From the NCBI RefSeq assembly GCF_021462225.1, contig NC_061806.1:27920144-27984143 (forward strand): 64,000 nucleotides of DNA, written 5' to 3'. Source of the stretch: Girardinichthys multiradiatus (lineage: Eukaryota; Chordata; Actinopteri; Cyprinodontiformes; Goodeidae). A program made the translations under genes and the position numbers. Below are positions 47,331 to 58,872 of the stretch, piece by piece (the stretch's first letter is position 1; each line of letters starts with the position of its first letter). The notes under the pieces were generated by a model, which did no database searches, was not told the origin of the DNA, and saw only the letters and a list, made by a program, of their open reading frames with translations.

Positions 47331-48332
47331 ATGGCAAGAAGAAAGCAGCTAAGTAAAGAAAAACGAGTGGCCATCATTACTTTAAGAAATGAAGGTCAGT
47401 CAGTCCGAACAATTGAGAAAACTTTGAAAGTGTCCCCAAGTGCAGTTGCAAAAACCATCAAGCACTACAAAGAAACTGGCTCACATGAGGACCGCCCCAG
47501 GAAAGGAAGACCAAGAGTCACCTCTGCTGCGGACGATAAGTTCATCCGAGTCACCAGCCTCAGAAATCGCAGGTTAACAGCAGCTCAGATTAGAGAACAG
47601 GTCAATGCCACACAGAGTTCTAGCAGCAGACACATCTCTAGAACAACTGTTAAGAGGAGACTGTGTGATTCAGGCCTTCATGGTAAAATAGCAGCTAGGA
47701 AACCACTGCTGAGGACAGGCAACAAGCAGAAGAGAGTTGTTTGGGCTAAAGAACACAAGGAATGGACATTAGACCAGTGGAAATCTGTGCTTTGGTCTGA
47801 TGAGTCCAAGTTTGAGATCTTTGGTTCCACCCACCGTGTCTTTGTGCGGCGCAGAATTGGTGAACGGATGGACTCTACATGCCTGGTTCCCACCGTGAAG
47901 CATGGAGGAGGAGGTGTGATGGTGTGGGGGTGCTTTGCTGGTGACACTGTTGGGGATTTATTCAAAATTGAAGGCATACTGAACCAGCATGGCTACCACA
48001 GCATCTTGCAGCGGCATGCTATTCCATCCGGTTTGCGTTTAGTTGGACCATCATTTATTTTTCAACAAGACAATTACCTCAAACACACCTCCAGGCTGTG
48101 TAAGGACTACTTGACTAAGAAGGAGAGTGGTGGGGTGCTGTGCCAGATGACCTGGCCTCGACAGTCACCGGACCTGAACCCAATCGAGATGGTTTGGGGT
48201 GAGCTGGACCGCAGAGTGAAGGCAAAAGGGCCAACAAGTGCTAAGCATCTCTGGGAACTCCTTCAAGACTGTTGGAAAACCATTTCAGGTGACTACCTCT
48301 TGAAGCTCATCAACAGAATGCCAAGAGTGTGA
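47331..48332 (+). CDS. Tc1-like transposase, DD38E, C terminus cut by a stop
   Basis: This is a cut-and-paste transposase. Two helix-turn-helix regions (about 1-120, with a GRPR motif at 59-62) precede the DDE domain. Catalytic residues are Asp157 (WSDESKF), Asp247 (FIFQQDN) and Glu286 (SPDLNPIE), with 38 residues between the second Asp and Glu rather than the usual 34. From memory this DD38E spacing defines the Intruder family, a sister of DD34E/Tc1. The ORF ends NRMPRV then TGA at 48330. The same frame continues with GAVIKAKGGYFEE to TAA, which resembles the normal Tc1 C-terminal tail, so about 18 residues seem lost to a nonsense change. The last 19-20 codons lie inside the right inverted repeat. 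Confidence 0.95.
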   Translation: MARRKQLSKEKRVAIITLRNEGQSVRTIEKTLKVSPSAVAKTIKHYKETGSHEDRPRKGRPRVTSAADDKFIRVTSLRNRRLTAAQIREQVNATQSSSSRHISRTTVKRRLCDSGLHGKIAARKPLLRTGNKQKRVVWAKEHKEWTLDQWKSVLWSDESKFEIFGSTHRVFVRRRIGERMDSTCLVPTVKHGGGGVMVWGCFAGDTVGDLFKIEGILNQHGYHSILQRHAIPSGLRLVGPSFIFQQDNYLKHTSRLCKDYLTKKESGGVLCQMTWPRQSPDLNPIEMVWGELDRRVKAKGPTSAKHLWELLQDCWKTISGDYLLKLINRMPRV

Positions 48333-48546
48333 GGAGCAGTGATCAAAGCAAAAGGTGGCTACTTTGAAGAACCTAAAATATAAGACATATTTTCAATTGT
48401 TTCACACTTTTTTGTTCAGTATATAATTCCACATGTGTTAATTCATAGTTTTGATGCCTTCAGTGTGAAGCTACAATATTCATAGTCAAGAAAATAAAGA
48501 AAACTCTTTGAATGAGAAGGTGTGTCCAAACTTTTGGTCTGTACCG
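48275..48546 (-). repeat. Right terminal inverted repeat of DD38E element
   Basis: Reverse complement of the left repeat. It contains the 3' end of the transposase reading frame and ends ...GTCTGTACCG before the TA at 48547. A poly(A) run (48556-48577) follows just outside. Confidence 0.93.
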
Positions 48547-48579
48547 TACATCTTCAAAAAAAAAAAAAAAAAAAAAGCA

Positions 48580-51569
48580 TATTTAAAAGGAATATAGATT
48601 ATAACACAAAACGGACCAAATTCAAAACTGAATTCCACCAGTCTAAAGTAGCTTGTTAGTGAGAAGGAGCAACTTATCCTATATCCTTTACATTATTCTG
48701 CATGACAAAGAGTGGAGAGACAGTGCAGCAAACAAATAGCCATAGTACAATTCATCAATGACGCTTTGTTACAAGAGTGAGCCTGTTGGTGACTAATGAG
48801 AAAGACAGACATGTATGCTCTGACTAAAAGACAGACGCTGCTGGATTATCACATCTGACCTCAGCCTCAGTGTATGCTGGGACTCCAGCCTTAACGAGAT
48901 TGACGTCATCTAAATGGCATGTATCCAGGTGTTTCACGACTGATCTTTGTTTTCCTCCCTGCAGATTATTATGGCTCTGACTGACTGTATGTGAACGTGT
49001 CTGGGGATTGAGCTGCGGAAGACGTGAGATCACAGAATCGTCTGAGCAGACAGGTATGATTGGGTGGTTTTTATTGTGTGAAGCACTTGAAACAAAAAGA
49101 TGAAACCTTTTATAGTATTTTACTTAAATCAAGCAATAAAGTTTATTATTTATTTGGGTGTTGGAATAAACAGCCAAATTAGGGCCTATTTTTACATCAG
49201 CTATTTTCCGAGTCATGCCCTTTAAACTGTATAAGTATACTCTTGTATCTAACCAGTGCATATCAGTTTAATTGTCTTAATTTGTAATTATTTTAATAAA
49301 TTATGTTGATAACTTTCTTTAAATGTTGATTAAAATGTATTTATTTCAGTACAACTCACACACAGAATGATATTTTTCTATCAGACCGTGGAAACGTCTC
49401 ACTAGACCTTAAGCCACTTGGATTATGTGCCTAAGACTCTTCCTTCAGACACTGGGACCTTTATTCCAAAATAAAACGTAATATTTCATTTAATCTGAAA
49501 AGACGACTTTCGACCACTGAGCAACAGTCCAGTCCATTTTGTCCTTAGCCCTACTAAGATGCTTCTGACATTGTCTCTGGTTCAGGAGCACCTTAACAGA
49601 AGAACTGTGACTCCTTTAGCCCTTGTCCTGGATACGTCTGTGTGTGTGTGTGGAAGCTTAATTTACTGTGCTTTTATAGATTCATTGGTTGGGTTCCTGT
49701 GGGATCTCTTAGGATTTTGTGCAAATATAGTCAGATATGTATAAAAACTGTCATTCTAAAATAAATACGTATAAAGTTAAGCTGGCTTAAAGTATATTGG
49801 TTATTGTTCTAACTCCCCCAAATTAATGTCCAATCCCTAAAGATTATACCCTGACACCTTAAGATGGTTTAGTTACCTCTGCCTCATTTGCATACAAGAA
49901 TCTATGAATATACAAATTAGACCCACCTTACCTCTAAGCCATTAGCCTTCCACCATCCCCTACTCACGTAAATGAGGAAAATCAGCCTTTTTGCCTCTAT
50001 TTGTTAAAGACGATATCAACTGAGATAAATCCAAATTTTTACAGTGGTTTCCAATGGTTTAATAAATTCAAAGTACTGTCTGAGGCATATCCTGAGATAC
50101 TGCAACCAGAAGACTTGATATCTAAAGGCCCGGCACAGCAGGAGGTAACAAAAACGTACCAAAAGGAGGGTTTTCCTGTTTAAAAGCAACTGTGAAATTT
50201 AAACATGTTGTAGGTGAAGCAGAACAAAGATATTCAGGAAATAAGGTATGATCTCTACATACATTTATGAATATATAGAGAAAATGTCTCCTTTCCATCA
50301 CCATCTGCTCCACTCACATTACTCCTGTCTTTACATATAACAAAGACCGACAATTACTTACTTTTCCTTGCCTCTTGACTCTTTCCGATGCCATTACACT
50401 GATTGTTCGCTCAAACACGACATCCGTGCATGGCCAAACACGCGCGCACACACATACACACACACACTCAGGGGATGAGAGGCAATTCATTTAAAACATC
50501 TAAGCTGTCCAGTTCTTTTAGCTTTAGTTTAATCACTGCTCAGTGAAAATCCTGCAAGGGTCATTGGCTTTTTTCAGTCATTTTTAGCCGAGGAAGGTGC
50601 ACTGTTATTTTATGTTGACACAGTGCCGAGTATCACACAGTTATTACACGAGTGACACCCTGCAGTGACCCGGTTGAACGAAGGTAGCTTGTTTCAAGTG
50701 AGAACAGCTTTGCCGGTCCTTTAATGTACATGCCCCAAAGAGGAATAAGTCATCATTGCTGATGTCATTTCCTGGTATTGTAACAAATTTCAGTTTATGC
50801 AGCTAGCAAACCGCAATGCATATTTGTATATCAAAGCGCATGAGTGCACACACAGCTATCCTAAAACAACTCTGTTTTAGCTGCGTCGGGCTGCTGAAAT
50901 ACAATGACACAACCCCAATTACTGAGCTAATAAACTTGTTATAGACATGGTTTCTACAGCTAAAAACATTTTTGATAAGCAACACCCTGGAGTTACAGGT
51001 GATTGTTCTTAAAGTCTAAAATTAATGCTAAAGATAAACTATTTGTGAAGATTACGCATCGCCTTAAATGGAGTGTAGGGCTGCAACAGATAATAGTCCT
51101 TTAAAATGTACCCATTTATATGCAATAACCGTCTGGCCAGAATCTGTACTGAATTAAAACATACGTGTAACCAGACCTCAACTCTCAAAACAATACTGAA
51201 ATATAGAAAACAGGCCTTTGTATAACTGCACAAGACACGTTTTTCCAGCAGCATTCTCTTATTGCAGAACTTAACCTCAACAAAAACAGACAAATGCAAC
51301 CACATGAGTTTACAGTGAGAGCACTAATGCAACCTATAAGAAAGGCTGGCTGACGAGACAAGGATGACACTTATCCAAATTATCTTTTATAAACAACCTC
51401 CTGATGGCATAACAACAAATGAACAATCATGCAGACAGACATATAACTAACCCATAAACACTAGGAAAATTATGTGCAGCATAGCTGCTTTTGAGAGGAA
51501 GAAGGCGTTTTCCTCATAGGCTCCTGAGGGACACGGCATGTTTTAGGATGTACAATAAGGTTCCAAAAG

Positions 51570-51570
<1 letters not shown>
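48580..51570. other. Unassigned; one strong donor-like site on the minus strand
   Basis: At 50362 the minus strand has GGAAAA|GTAAGT preceded by an ATG 33 bases upstream (MASERVKRQGK). No acceptor or homologue supports it as an exon. Text near 51075 (gtagggctgcaac) resembles a common fish repeat end. Confidence 0.35.

Positions 51571-51572
<2 letters not shown>

Positions 51573-51605
<33 letters not shown>
51573..51605. repeat. (TG)16 microsatellite
   Basis: TG run ending in gcgtgcgt. Confidence 0.95.
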
Positions 51606-51609
<4 letters not shown>

Positions 51610-51879
51610 CGTCCGCATGCTGAGGGGTGTGGGGGTTTGCTTCCTGAATGCATCCCAGAAGCACAGGGAATGGATGTTCAATTTGCTTCTTATCTCTAAA
51701 CACCCAAACAACTCTGTTTCCTTCAGAGTTAATGGATGCAGGGGGGTAAGGATGATGGTAGAGAAATGCTGAATATTTAGACTCAATGCATATGTAATTT
51801 TTTGCATAAATACCAGTGTATGTGGAGCACAGAAAATAAGTATAGAACACTTCAACATTTGTTGCAGTAAATGTATTTC

Positions 51880-52680
51880 CAAACAGGTGGGACATTCACA
51901 CCATATGTTAATAAAAGCCCAAGGAATCCACACTTACAAAGAGATCATAACAAAGAAATCGATCGAACTTAAGTGGTGTGTAATAAAGCAGAATGGCAAA
52001 GAGAAAAAGGTTTAGAACATGCCTATTGGAAATTACTTAACACTTAGTAGAAAAGCCTTTTTGGTGATGACTTCTACAAGACATCTCAGGTATTGAGTAT
52101 CAATTGCACGTGTGTGATTTTAACCCAGTCTTAATCATGAATTGTCTTGAAATCTCGAAGGTTCAGGTTGCCTCTTATGTGTATCTGACCTTCAGTTCTT
52201 TCCATATATTTTCACCTGGAATCAAACTGAATGATTGGCCGGGCCATTGTGTCAATTTACATTTTCCTCTGAGTTTCTTTGGCTGTTTCATATTCACATT
52301 CTTAACAAGAAGGTCCCAGGAAATTTTCCCATTTATCCTTCCTTTAGTTTGATGAAGTCTACCAGTACCAAATACCATGATTTTCCCACCTCTAAACTTC
52401 ACTGCTGGTATGATGTTTTGGGGGTGATATGCAGTGTTCTTTCCGCCTTCAAATAGGAATGACATTCAGTGAGATAATTTTTTGTCTCATGTCATTCCAG
52501 TATTTCATTAGAATGTCCAAACTTTCTACTCCAAACTAGCTGAGCTTCATCATGCTTTTTCTTCAGCAGTGAAGTCTTCTACAGTGATGCCAATGCAGCT
52601 GAGTGCATCATTTATTGATTTAAAGGAAAAACTTTACACATTGTAATTGGGAACCTCTCTGCGGATGGTCCTTGCCTCGT
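51880..52680 (-). pseudogene. Tc1-like transposase relic, larger copy
   Basis: On the minus strand the frame at 52465-52175 reads KNTAYHPQNIIPAVKFRGGK IMVF, GTGRLHQTKGRINGKISWDL and NIWKELKVRYT. These are the HGGG, KGTGRL and ENLWRELKVR blocks of a Tc1 transposase. Frameshifts, stops and a deletion around the DDE region make it inactive. The limits of the element are not clear. Confidence 0.75.
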
Positions 52681-52689
52681 TGGATTATT

Positions 52690-55060
52690 TTTTAATTCCT
52701 CTTTCAGAAATCATGTTCTTGCCCTTTCCAGAATATGGCATAATCAGGGTTTTGAATTTGTTGAGAGTGCTCTTTGTTTTTATCCATCATTACATTCTTC
52801 ATTTGTGATAACCTGGTAAAAAGAAATTATGGGTCTAAACCAGATTATCTCAATTTGCAATGATAGGGGCCAGGACATCTTTCTAAATACTCACAGTTTT
52901 CTTGTCTTTCTATGCCTTTTTGTACCTGTCCATGTGTTAACGTGTGTCATTCTTTTAAGATAAACCTTTTTACTGTGAAATGTTGGCATATTCAATATCT
53001 AATTAGAAATGAACAGATGCATGTGTTGAGATTTTCAATCTGGTAGTGTACATAAATGTAAAGAAACAAACATGCTGCATTTTGCACTTCCAAAACAAAT
53101 AGCACCAGCAGCTCAGGTAAACTGTTCATTCATGCTTTTTTTTCCCACCCCAGCAATCTGAATGAGCCAAAAGCAATCTTAAATTTGGCGAGGACTGAAA
53201 AGAACAGCTGAGGTAGGTACGCGGCGGCCTACACTAGGAAAAAAAACAACCACCCTGTTCGCCTGAAAAACACTTAAACTGCAAAGAAACAAGTGCAGAG
53301 CTGTGTTTCTCTCCAAAGTCAAATTACTTCATGAACTCCTCATGACACACACATTGGGATGTCTACATGCCTCCGCAGACACTATGTGAATGCAGTGAGT
53401 GCTATCACTTGTTAGGGTCATTATGAGTCACCATGTACTGCAATCTAGCGACACAAGACTGCTAGCTCTGTTACAGTCTTATGTTTTCCATTTGCTCCCT
53501 GTAGACAAAACTAGACAACAGACTGTGTACAGATGACCTTTAAAATACATAAAGAGCTAGGACAGATAAAAAAAACACAGTACACATCTCTACAGGGTAG
53601 CAGGCAGCCCCTGCAGGATCTGAGTGTAGTCAAGTGTTTCTATAAATACAGGCCTCCTGCATTGCTCTGCAATTTCTACACACATATGCAGAGAGTTATA
53701 AGCACACACACAAACAAGCCACGCCTGTGTTGCCCCGCTGTGGACCTGCCACAGGAAGGATTGAATTAAAAAAGGTTGAACTGTGCACGCAACTGCTTGC
53801 TAAGCAATTTCCTTTGCTCTTGCAGTCTACAATTACAGCTCCATGATAATGGCATAGACATTTGGCTAATCAGTAGTAATACTGCAATCTCCTGTAGTTG
53901 AAAAATGGGTGGACTATAATAACTTTTAGTCATTTCTTTCTGTAAATTAAACACTACTGAAGAATATCTTGAAATTGGAGCAAAAAGGAGTCCCTTTTGA
54001 TGCTGACAGGACCTAAGACACATTTGTTTAAAAAAAACACACACACGAAAGAGAGCATTACCCCTCCAGCTTGTTGTAATGAAGGAAGCGGCACCTGCAG
54101 GATACCTTCCCGACAAGCACAGCTAGACGTCGGATGACAAGAGTTTGCCATTAACAACCACAACTAGCTGACTGGGTTCATATGACTTCAGAAATCCTCA
54201 GTCGAACAAATAATAACTAAAAAATTAGAATGAACCAAAGGAATTTGTATTCTGGATCCTGAATCACATAGGTATGCAAAACCACACTTCAGATTTGAAA
54301 AAGCAGCGTGCAAGACCGTGCTTGAATTTGTGTAGTTAAATCAGAAACCCAGTGGCCTCGGGATACAGCAAATCATTAGCATTTTCTTGCATGTAGAATA
54401 TGAAGCAGAGGCAAACAGAGAAGCTCTTTAACACTTGAGAATATGCAGGGCAGAAAACACCGTTTCTGAAATCCTTCGGTAATTAATCACTGCACGTAAC
54501 GTTTTAGCATCTATAATGCAAGACAATATCTAAAGATGCTCAATGTTCAATATTCAAATAAGTGTGATTAACTTCCAGGCTGATATTTTATCAAAGGTAT
54601 TGAGATGTTGTTTTCCATAGATTCAAATAACTGTTTAATTTCTCTTTGGGATGAATAAAGCAATTTTGAATTATAGTATCAGTAAAATCAAGCCAGAACG
54701 ACTCATAAAAAGAAAAGTTCTGACTTCCTTATTCATTGGCTTTAAATGTTTTGATTTGCCTAACATTAATTTAAAAAGATGCAAATATCAAGGTTGTGAA
54801 CCTAAAACCTGCCCCATGCAGCACAGATCAATGTAGAGTGAAAGTCTTTGTTAACATCTGAGGTTAGGGCGAATGTTTAAAGATTTCAGATGCAAAACCA
54901 TCTGATCCCTCCTGATCACCACACAAGAGTGACTTCAGAACAACTTTCAGAAGTAACAAACCAAGTCCGCACTGCATTATAACAAGGACTAAACTAGAAT
55001 ATGTGACTATATTTGTATCTATCTATCAATATGACTGGATTGTAATAGACTGATTTAATT
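52690..55060. other. Unassigned, no gene seen
   Basis: No exon, RNA gene or recognisable mobile element apart from the LINE tail at 54.6 kb. Confidence 0.45.
54620..54675 (+). repeat. LINE 3' tail remnant
   Basis: The text tttaatttctctttgggatgaataaag, then caattttgaatt, matches the 3' tail of the LINE at 41.05 kb. No coding part precedes it. Confidence 0.55.
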
Positions 55061-55189
55061 ATACATATCTGGATAGAAGTTTGACCTGTTTCTCTTGAGG
55101 TTTGACCTGTTTTTCTTCTAAATTGCCTTGAGGTGAGATTTGTTTTGAGCTGAAATTTTCTTTAATGTTATGTTGCGGCACTAGTGGAC

Positions 55190-55352
55190 TTTATTTTTCT
55201 CATTTGTTTGACAGTAGTGCAACAGGAAAGGGATGGAGAGACGGGGAAGACGTGCAGCAAAGGTCGCCTGTGCCAGGAGTTGAACCTGTGACGGGCTGCA
55301 GCCTCTGAATAAGGGTCGCGCGTTTTACCCCTGCGCTGCCGCACGTCCTGAC
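55190..55352 (-). mobile_element. tRNA-derived SINE inserted in a LINE 3' tail
   Basis: Read on the minus strand: gcggcagcgcaggggtaaaac resembles a box A region, and ggttcaactcctgg is a good box B. A short body follows. It sits between two stretches that resemble LINE 3' tail text (55115-55160 and 55352-55376), so it probably landed inside an older element. Confidence 0.6.
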
Positions 55353-55569
55353 CTGTTTTTTACAATAAATTAAACTGAATTAGCAGGAAGTGAAGAAGCC
55401 GTTTTGCAAGAAAACACAGTTTCAAGTCGAAAATCATCATCTCAACAAGGCGTGGTTTTTATAACAACTTGCCTCAAAAGGATAGGTGAAGATCTTTGAT
55501 AATAAAATGTGGCCAATCCAGTCTGCCCTGGTCCTCTTAAAATCTATGCAGGGTTGTCAAATATGGCTC

Positions 55570-55980
55570 AAACTTTTTCCTGCAGTATGGCATGGGCCAG
55601 TCACCAGTATACCAAGGTTTTAATAAACACTGAAATTTTACATCACACCCTTCCTAGTTTCAAGCCATTTTTAAATCTTGCCAGAGAAATGTTGGGGTGA
55701 CCAGAGTTTTTCCAATCTTTACATAGAGTAACAAAGTGCTGCCCCTCTCCCAACAGTGACTGTGCACTGCCGGTGAGCTGGCTGAAAGAGGGCTACTACA
55801 CTTTTCCATCGCTTACAAGAATAACTAATTCAGCGATATCAAAACATCTTTATTTAAAAAAACTCTTATTGTGGTAACAGCATGTCTGTAAAGCAATAGA
55901 CTTGTAATCAGAGCAGATAGCCCAACTAATTTACCAGTCAGTATCAGTTTATTACATTCCCAGTGTTACTATGTGAAGAG
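55570..55980 (+). repeat. Dispersed repeat, copy 2 of a diverged pair
   Basis: This is the partner of 27575-28060, with the same block order and similar spacing. No coding capacity is visible. Confidence 0.5.
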
Positions 55981-56689
55981 CAGAATAAAAACGGGTAACA
56001 TATTGTGTGCAATAAGCATTTCAAAATTACTACAAAATTTTGCAGTTATTTATTTCATATCTCTGCATAAGTAGAAAAACCAAAACCCCAATAAATAACT
56101 GTTATTGGTAATATTATTACAACTGTAATATTCCAGGTTATTTTCGAAGTAGCAGTTATAGTTGTTGCTATGCTACTGGGATGGATTTTATTTTGATTAA
56201 ATGATTTACAACAAAATTGTTAAAATCAATTGAAATTCTGACATGTTCTATAGGAGAAACATTATATCTAAAGAAACTGGTTGGATTTTACAGAAAAGTC
56301 TAACCAGTAGCATATGGCTTGAGAAAAAGGAAAACTAGAGAATACCTATTGAAGAGAGCAGAGTAATAACTTATCAATGTATGTCTACTGGAATAAACTC
56401 CCAAACCTGCAGTTAAAATACCATTTACAACACTGCAAAAAGACTGAGCAGGAAACATCACTTCAATGCAGTTGAATTATGAACTATAAATTCCAAGAAA
56501 TACGAAGTGAATGAGGGAATGAAACTGAAAAGCTCCTTTATGTCAGAAAGTTCACCAAGTTCAGTTTGTTCTGGAGGGATTTTAAGGTAACCAAACTGCT
56601 GCGAGTCCGAAAGGCAGAGACTAAACCACAACTTGAGGGAGATTTTCAAACTAAATGTAGGTTAATCCGTAGCTCTTATTTACCGTGAA

Positions 56690-57160
56690 GTTACAACTAC
56701 AACTGGCGACGGGTTTGGTGGAGGCGGGGGTCACCTTTTTAACTCTTTTAAATTAGAAATGAGAAAAACAGATAGCACAGTCTAACTGAGACATCGTGTC
56801 CAGTATTTCCTAACAAACTGACGCGATTAAATTGTGAATTTCACCCATTTTCAAACAGAGGAAACAGCTAGCGGCAGCCAGGACGAGCCGCATCCCGTCA
56901 TTTCTTTCAGCAGTTAAAAACAGTCCCGCAAACATAACATCACTTACGCTGACTTCTTCCAGGTCTCCTCCCAGAGGTTTGTGAGCGGTTCGCCGGCGGG
57001 AAGACACGGTTTACAGTCGGTTAGTTTCAGGTTGAAGACCTGAGAGTTGTTTCAGAGTTACAGAGCTCCTGTCTGTCTCCGCTTCTTCCCCCCACTGTTT
57101 CTCATAGTCTGTTCCTGCTTCAACCCCTCTCCACATCCAGCATTCCAACATGGCTGCTGC
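56690..57160 (-). promoter_or_regulatory. Weak CpG-rich patch, candidate promoter
   Basis: CpGs cluster here (gagccgcatcccgtc, gttcgccggcggg, caactggcgacggg) in an otherwise CpG-poor region, around the strong donor at 56947. No TATA box could be assigned. It is supported only by composition and by its place upstream of ptk2. Confidence 0.3.
56948..57110 (-). other. ptk2: Possible ptk2 5'-UTR first exon
   Basis: A strong donor, GTCAGC|GTAAGTG, ends a locally GC- and CpG-containing stretch on the minus strand. No acceptor is obvious upstream, as expected for a first exon. The frame feeding the 27-bp exon is open for about 24 codons back to a TAA but has no ATG, so it would be untranslated leader. 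The upstream edge is only a guess. It could also be the first exon of an unrelated transcript. Confidence 0.4.
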
Positions 57161-58099
57161 ACGGAGCAACACACACACACACAGGGAAGGAGGAAAAGCC
57201 TGGCCTTAGGCACAGACTACAGCACCATGAATGAATGGACGTGTTTATACCTCAAACATTTCAAATCCTACAATGCGAGGTGAGTTAGTTCAGAAAAAGT
57301 TTCCACAAGGTCTGAACAATAAAATCATTTAACAGGGCAACTGTAAAAAAATAAAAATGTACTGTATTATTTTTTTCTTATTTCCTAGGCACATATTTTT
57401 CAAACAAACCAGACTAATTTTTGACAATTGACAACGCTTTTGTGAAAATAAACAAACGTATGTAACTGTCATCAAATCAAAGGGGTAGTTTTAAAATGGG
57501 CAAAATGGCTCTCCACCAAGGGAGCCACCATTTAAAGTGCACCACAAAAAAATCAGTATGTCTCTTTTTAAATGTAATATCAGCTGTGCCCTAAACTTTT
57601 TTTGCACTGTAGGCACTACTTTGGTTGGCTAATGAGGTGAAATTGGTCTCTAATTTCCAGATTCCAATATGTTGAAGACTATTCCAGTGGTTTTTAATTA
57701 GTTGCAACTGATCGGACATTAAAATATTTAAACTGTTCAAACCTGAACAGAAATGCTAGACTAAACAATGATTCTTTGAAGCACAGAATGGGATTTATGT
57801 ATGATGTCAGAATTCTGCCAAAAAGGCACACACGTAATAAATATTCACACGAGCAGTTTTATTCAATTTGTACGCACATAAACTACTCTCAACGTGTATT
57901 TTGAACATTTACGAGGCACCAATATAACACACCCAGGAGTGCTTGGTCCTTCCACGTGTCCGTAGCCCCTCTCTTACTCGTGTGTGGATCTGTTTCTGCT
58001 CCCTTGTGTGAACCTCTGTCACTGAGGGTAGTACCCACCAGAGAAAGTAAACAGCCTGTGATTGGATACTTTTTAGACTATACTGTTTTCTTTCTAACA
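57160..58099. other. Upstream flank of candidate ptk2 promoter, nothing recognised
   Basis: A short (CA)n run at 57169-57182 and AT-rich sequence up to the LINE. Confidence 0.45.
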
Positions 58100-58191
58100 A
58101 AGCATCTTCAGGGTAATGGCTGTTCTCTTCAAGAGTTAGAAAATGGCAAGCAAAGTCATTCTACCTTCATTCTAAACAATCTTCTCCTAAA

Positions 58192-58872
58192 TTGCCAGAG
58201 AAAAAGAGCCCCACCAGACCAAGAACCCTAATAGTGAACAACACAGCTGTGGATGGGATTAAAAACTTCTGCAACAAGAAAAACACAGAAGTTATGATTG
58301 GTACCAATAATGTGGTGTCCGATATTCTTGCAATCACAGAAAAGCGCCCGGTTCTAGAAAACCTTATTATACACCGTGGAGCCATGGATGACGTGGCTAA
58401 GAAAAAATCAGAAGGACTGAAGGAGGATTTTACTCGTCTTCTGAATATTGTTGGAGGTCTCAATATCAAGGTGTTTCTCAGCAGACCCTTTGCACCGATT
58501 TTCTGTGGAGATGAGATTTTTTCGAGACTTCTGATGATTAATAAGTGGTTGAAAAAAACATGTGCTACTACATCTGTGAACTTCATCGACAACTTTAATA
58601 TTTTTTGGGAAAAAAGACAACTCTTCAAGCAAGATGGTTTCTGTTTGAACAAGCCGGGAGCCAGATGTCTCACATCTAATCTCTTCTATTCAGTAAATAA
58701 TCTGCCAGCAGCTTCGGACATTATTGATTCAATTCCTCCAATTAAAGTGAAAGTCGTTTCTGGGAAGAAAATCTCTCCGTGGAGAAGTGCTCCACCAGGT
58801 GGCGAAAGACTGGGCTCCAGGTTCACTATATTATCTATAAAGAGAGACTATACAGATATAACCTACAACTGA
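58192..58872 (+). pseudogene. SGNH/GDSL-esterase-like domain of LINE ORF1, catalytic residues lost
   Basis: The frame is 226 codons. It contains PRTLIVNNTAVDG where SGNH esterases of LINE ORF1 have a GDS motif, then ENLIIHRGAMDDV, GDEIFSRLL, NFIDNFNIFWEKRQLFK and QDGFCLNKPG. The nucleophile Ser position reads Thr (NNT), and the usual DGxHPN His is Cys (DGFCLN). A catalytically active esterase is unlikely. After about residue 185 the frame runs into RT-linker sequence (KISPWRS) with no endonuclease between. Confidence 0.82.

Larger units (their letters stand above)
46916..48546 (+). mobile_element. Near-complete Tc1/mariner element, DD38E group
   Basis: The ends are flanked by TA dinucleotides (46914-46915 and 48547-48548). 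Terminal inverted repeats run 46916-47187 and 48275-48546, about 272 bp each, and by eye differ at about a dozen positions, so the copy is fairly young. The left end reads CAGTACAGACC and the right end, reverse-complemented, CGGTACAGACC. One 333-codon transposase lies inside on the plus strand, antisense to ptk2. Length (1631 bp) is normal for a Tc1-like element. Confidence 0.96.
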
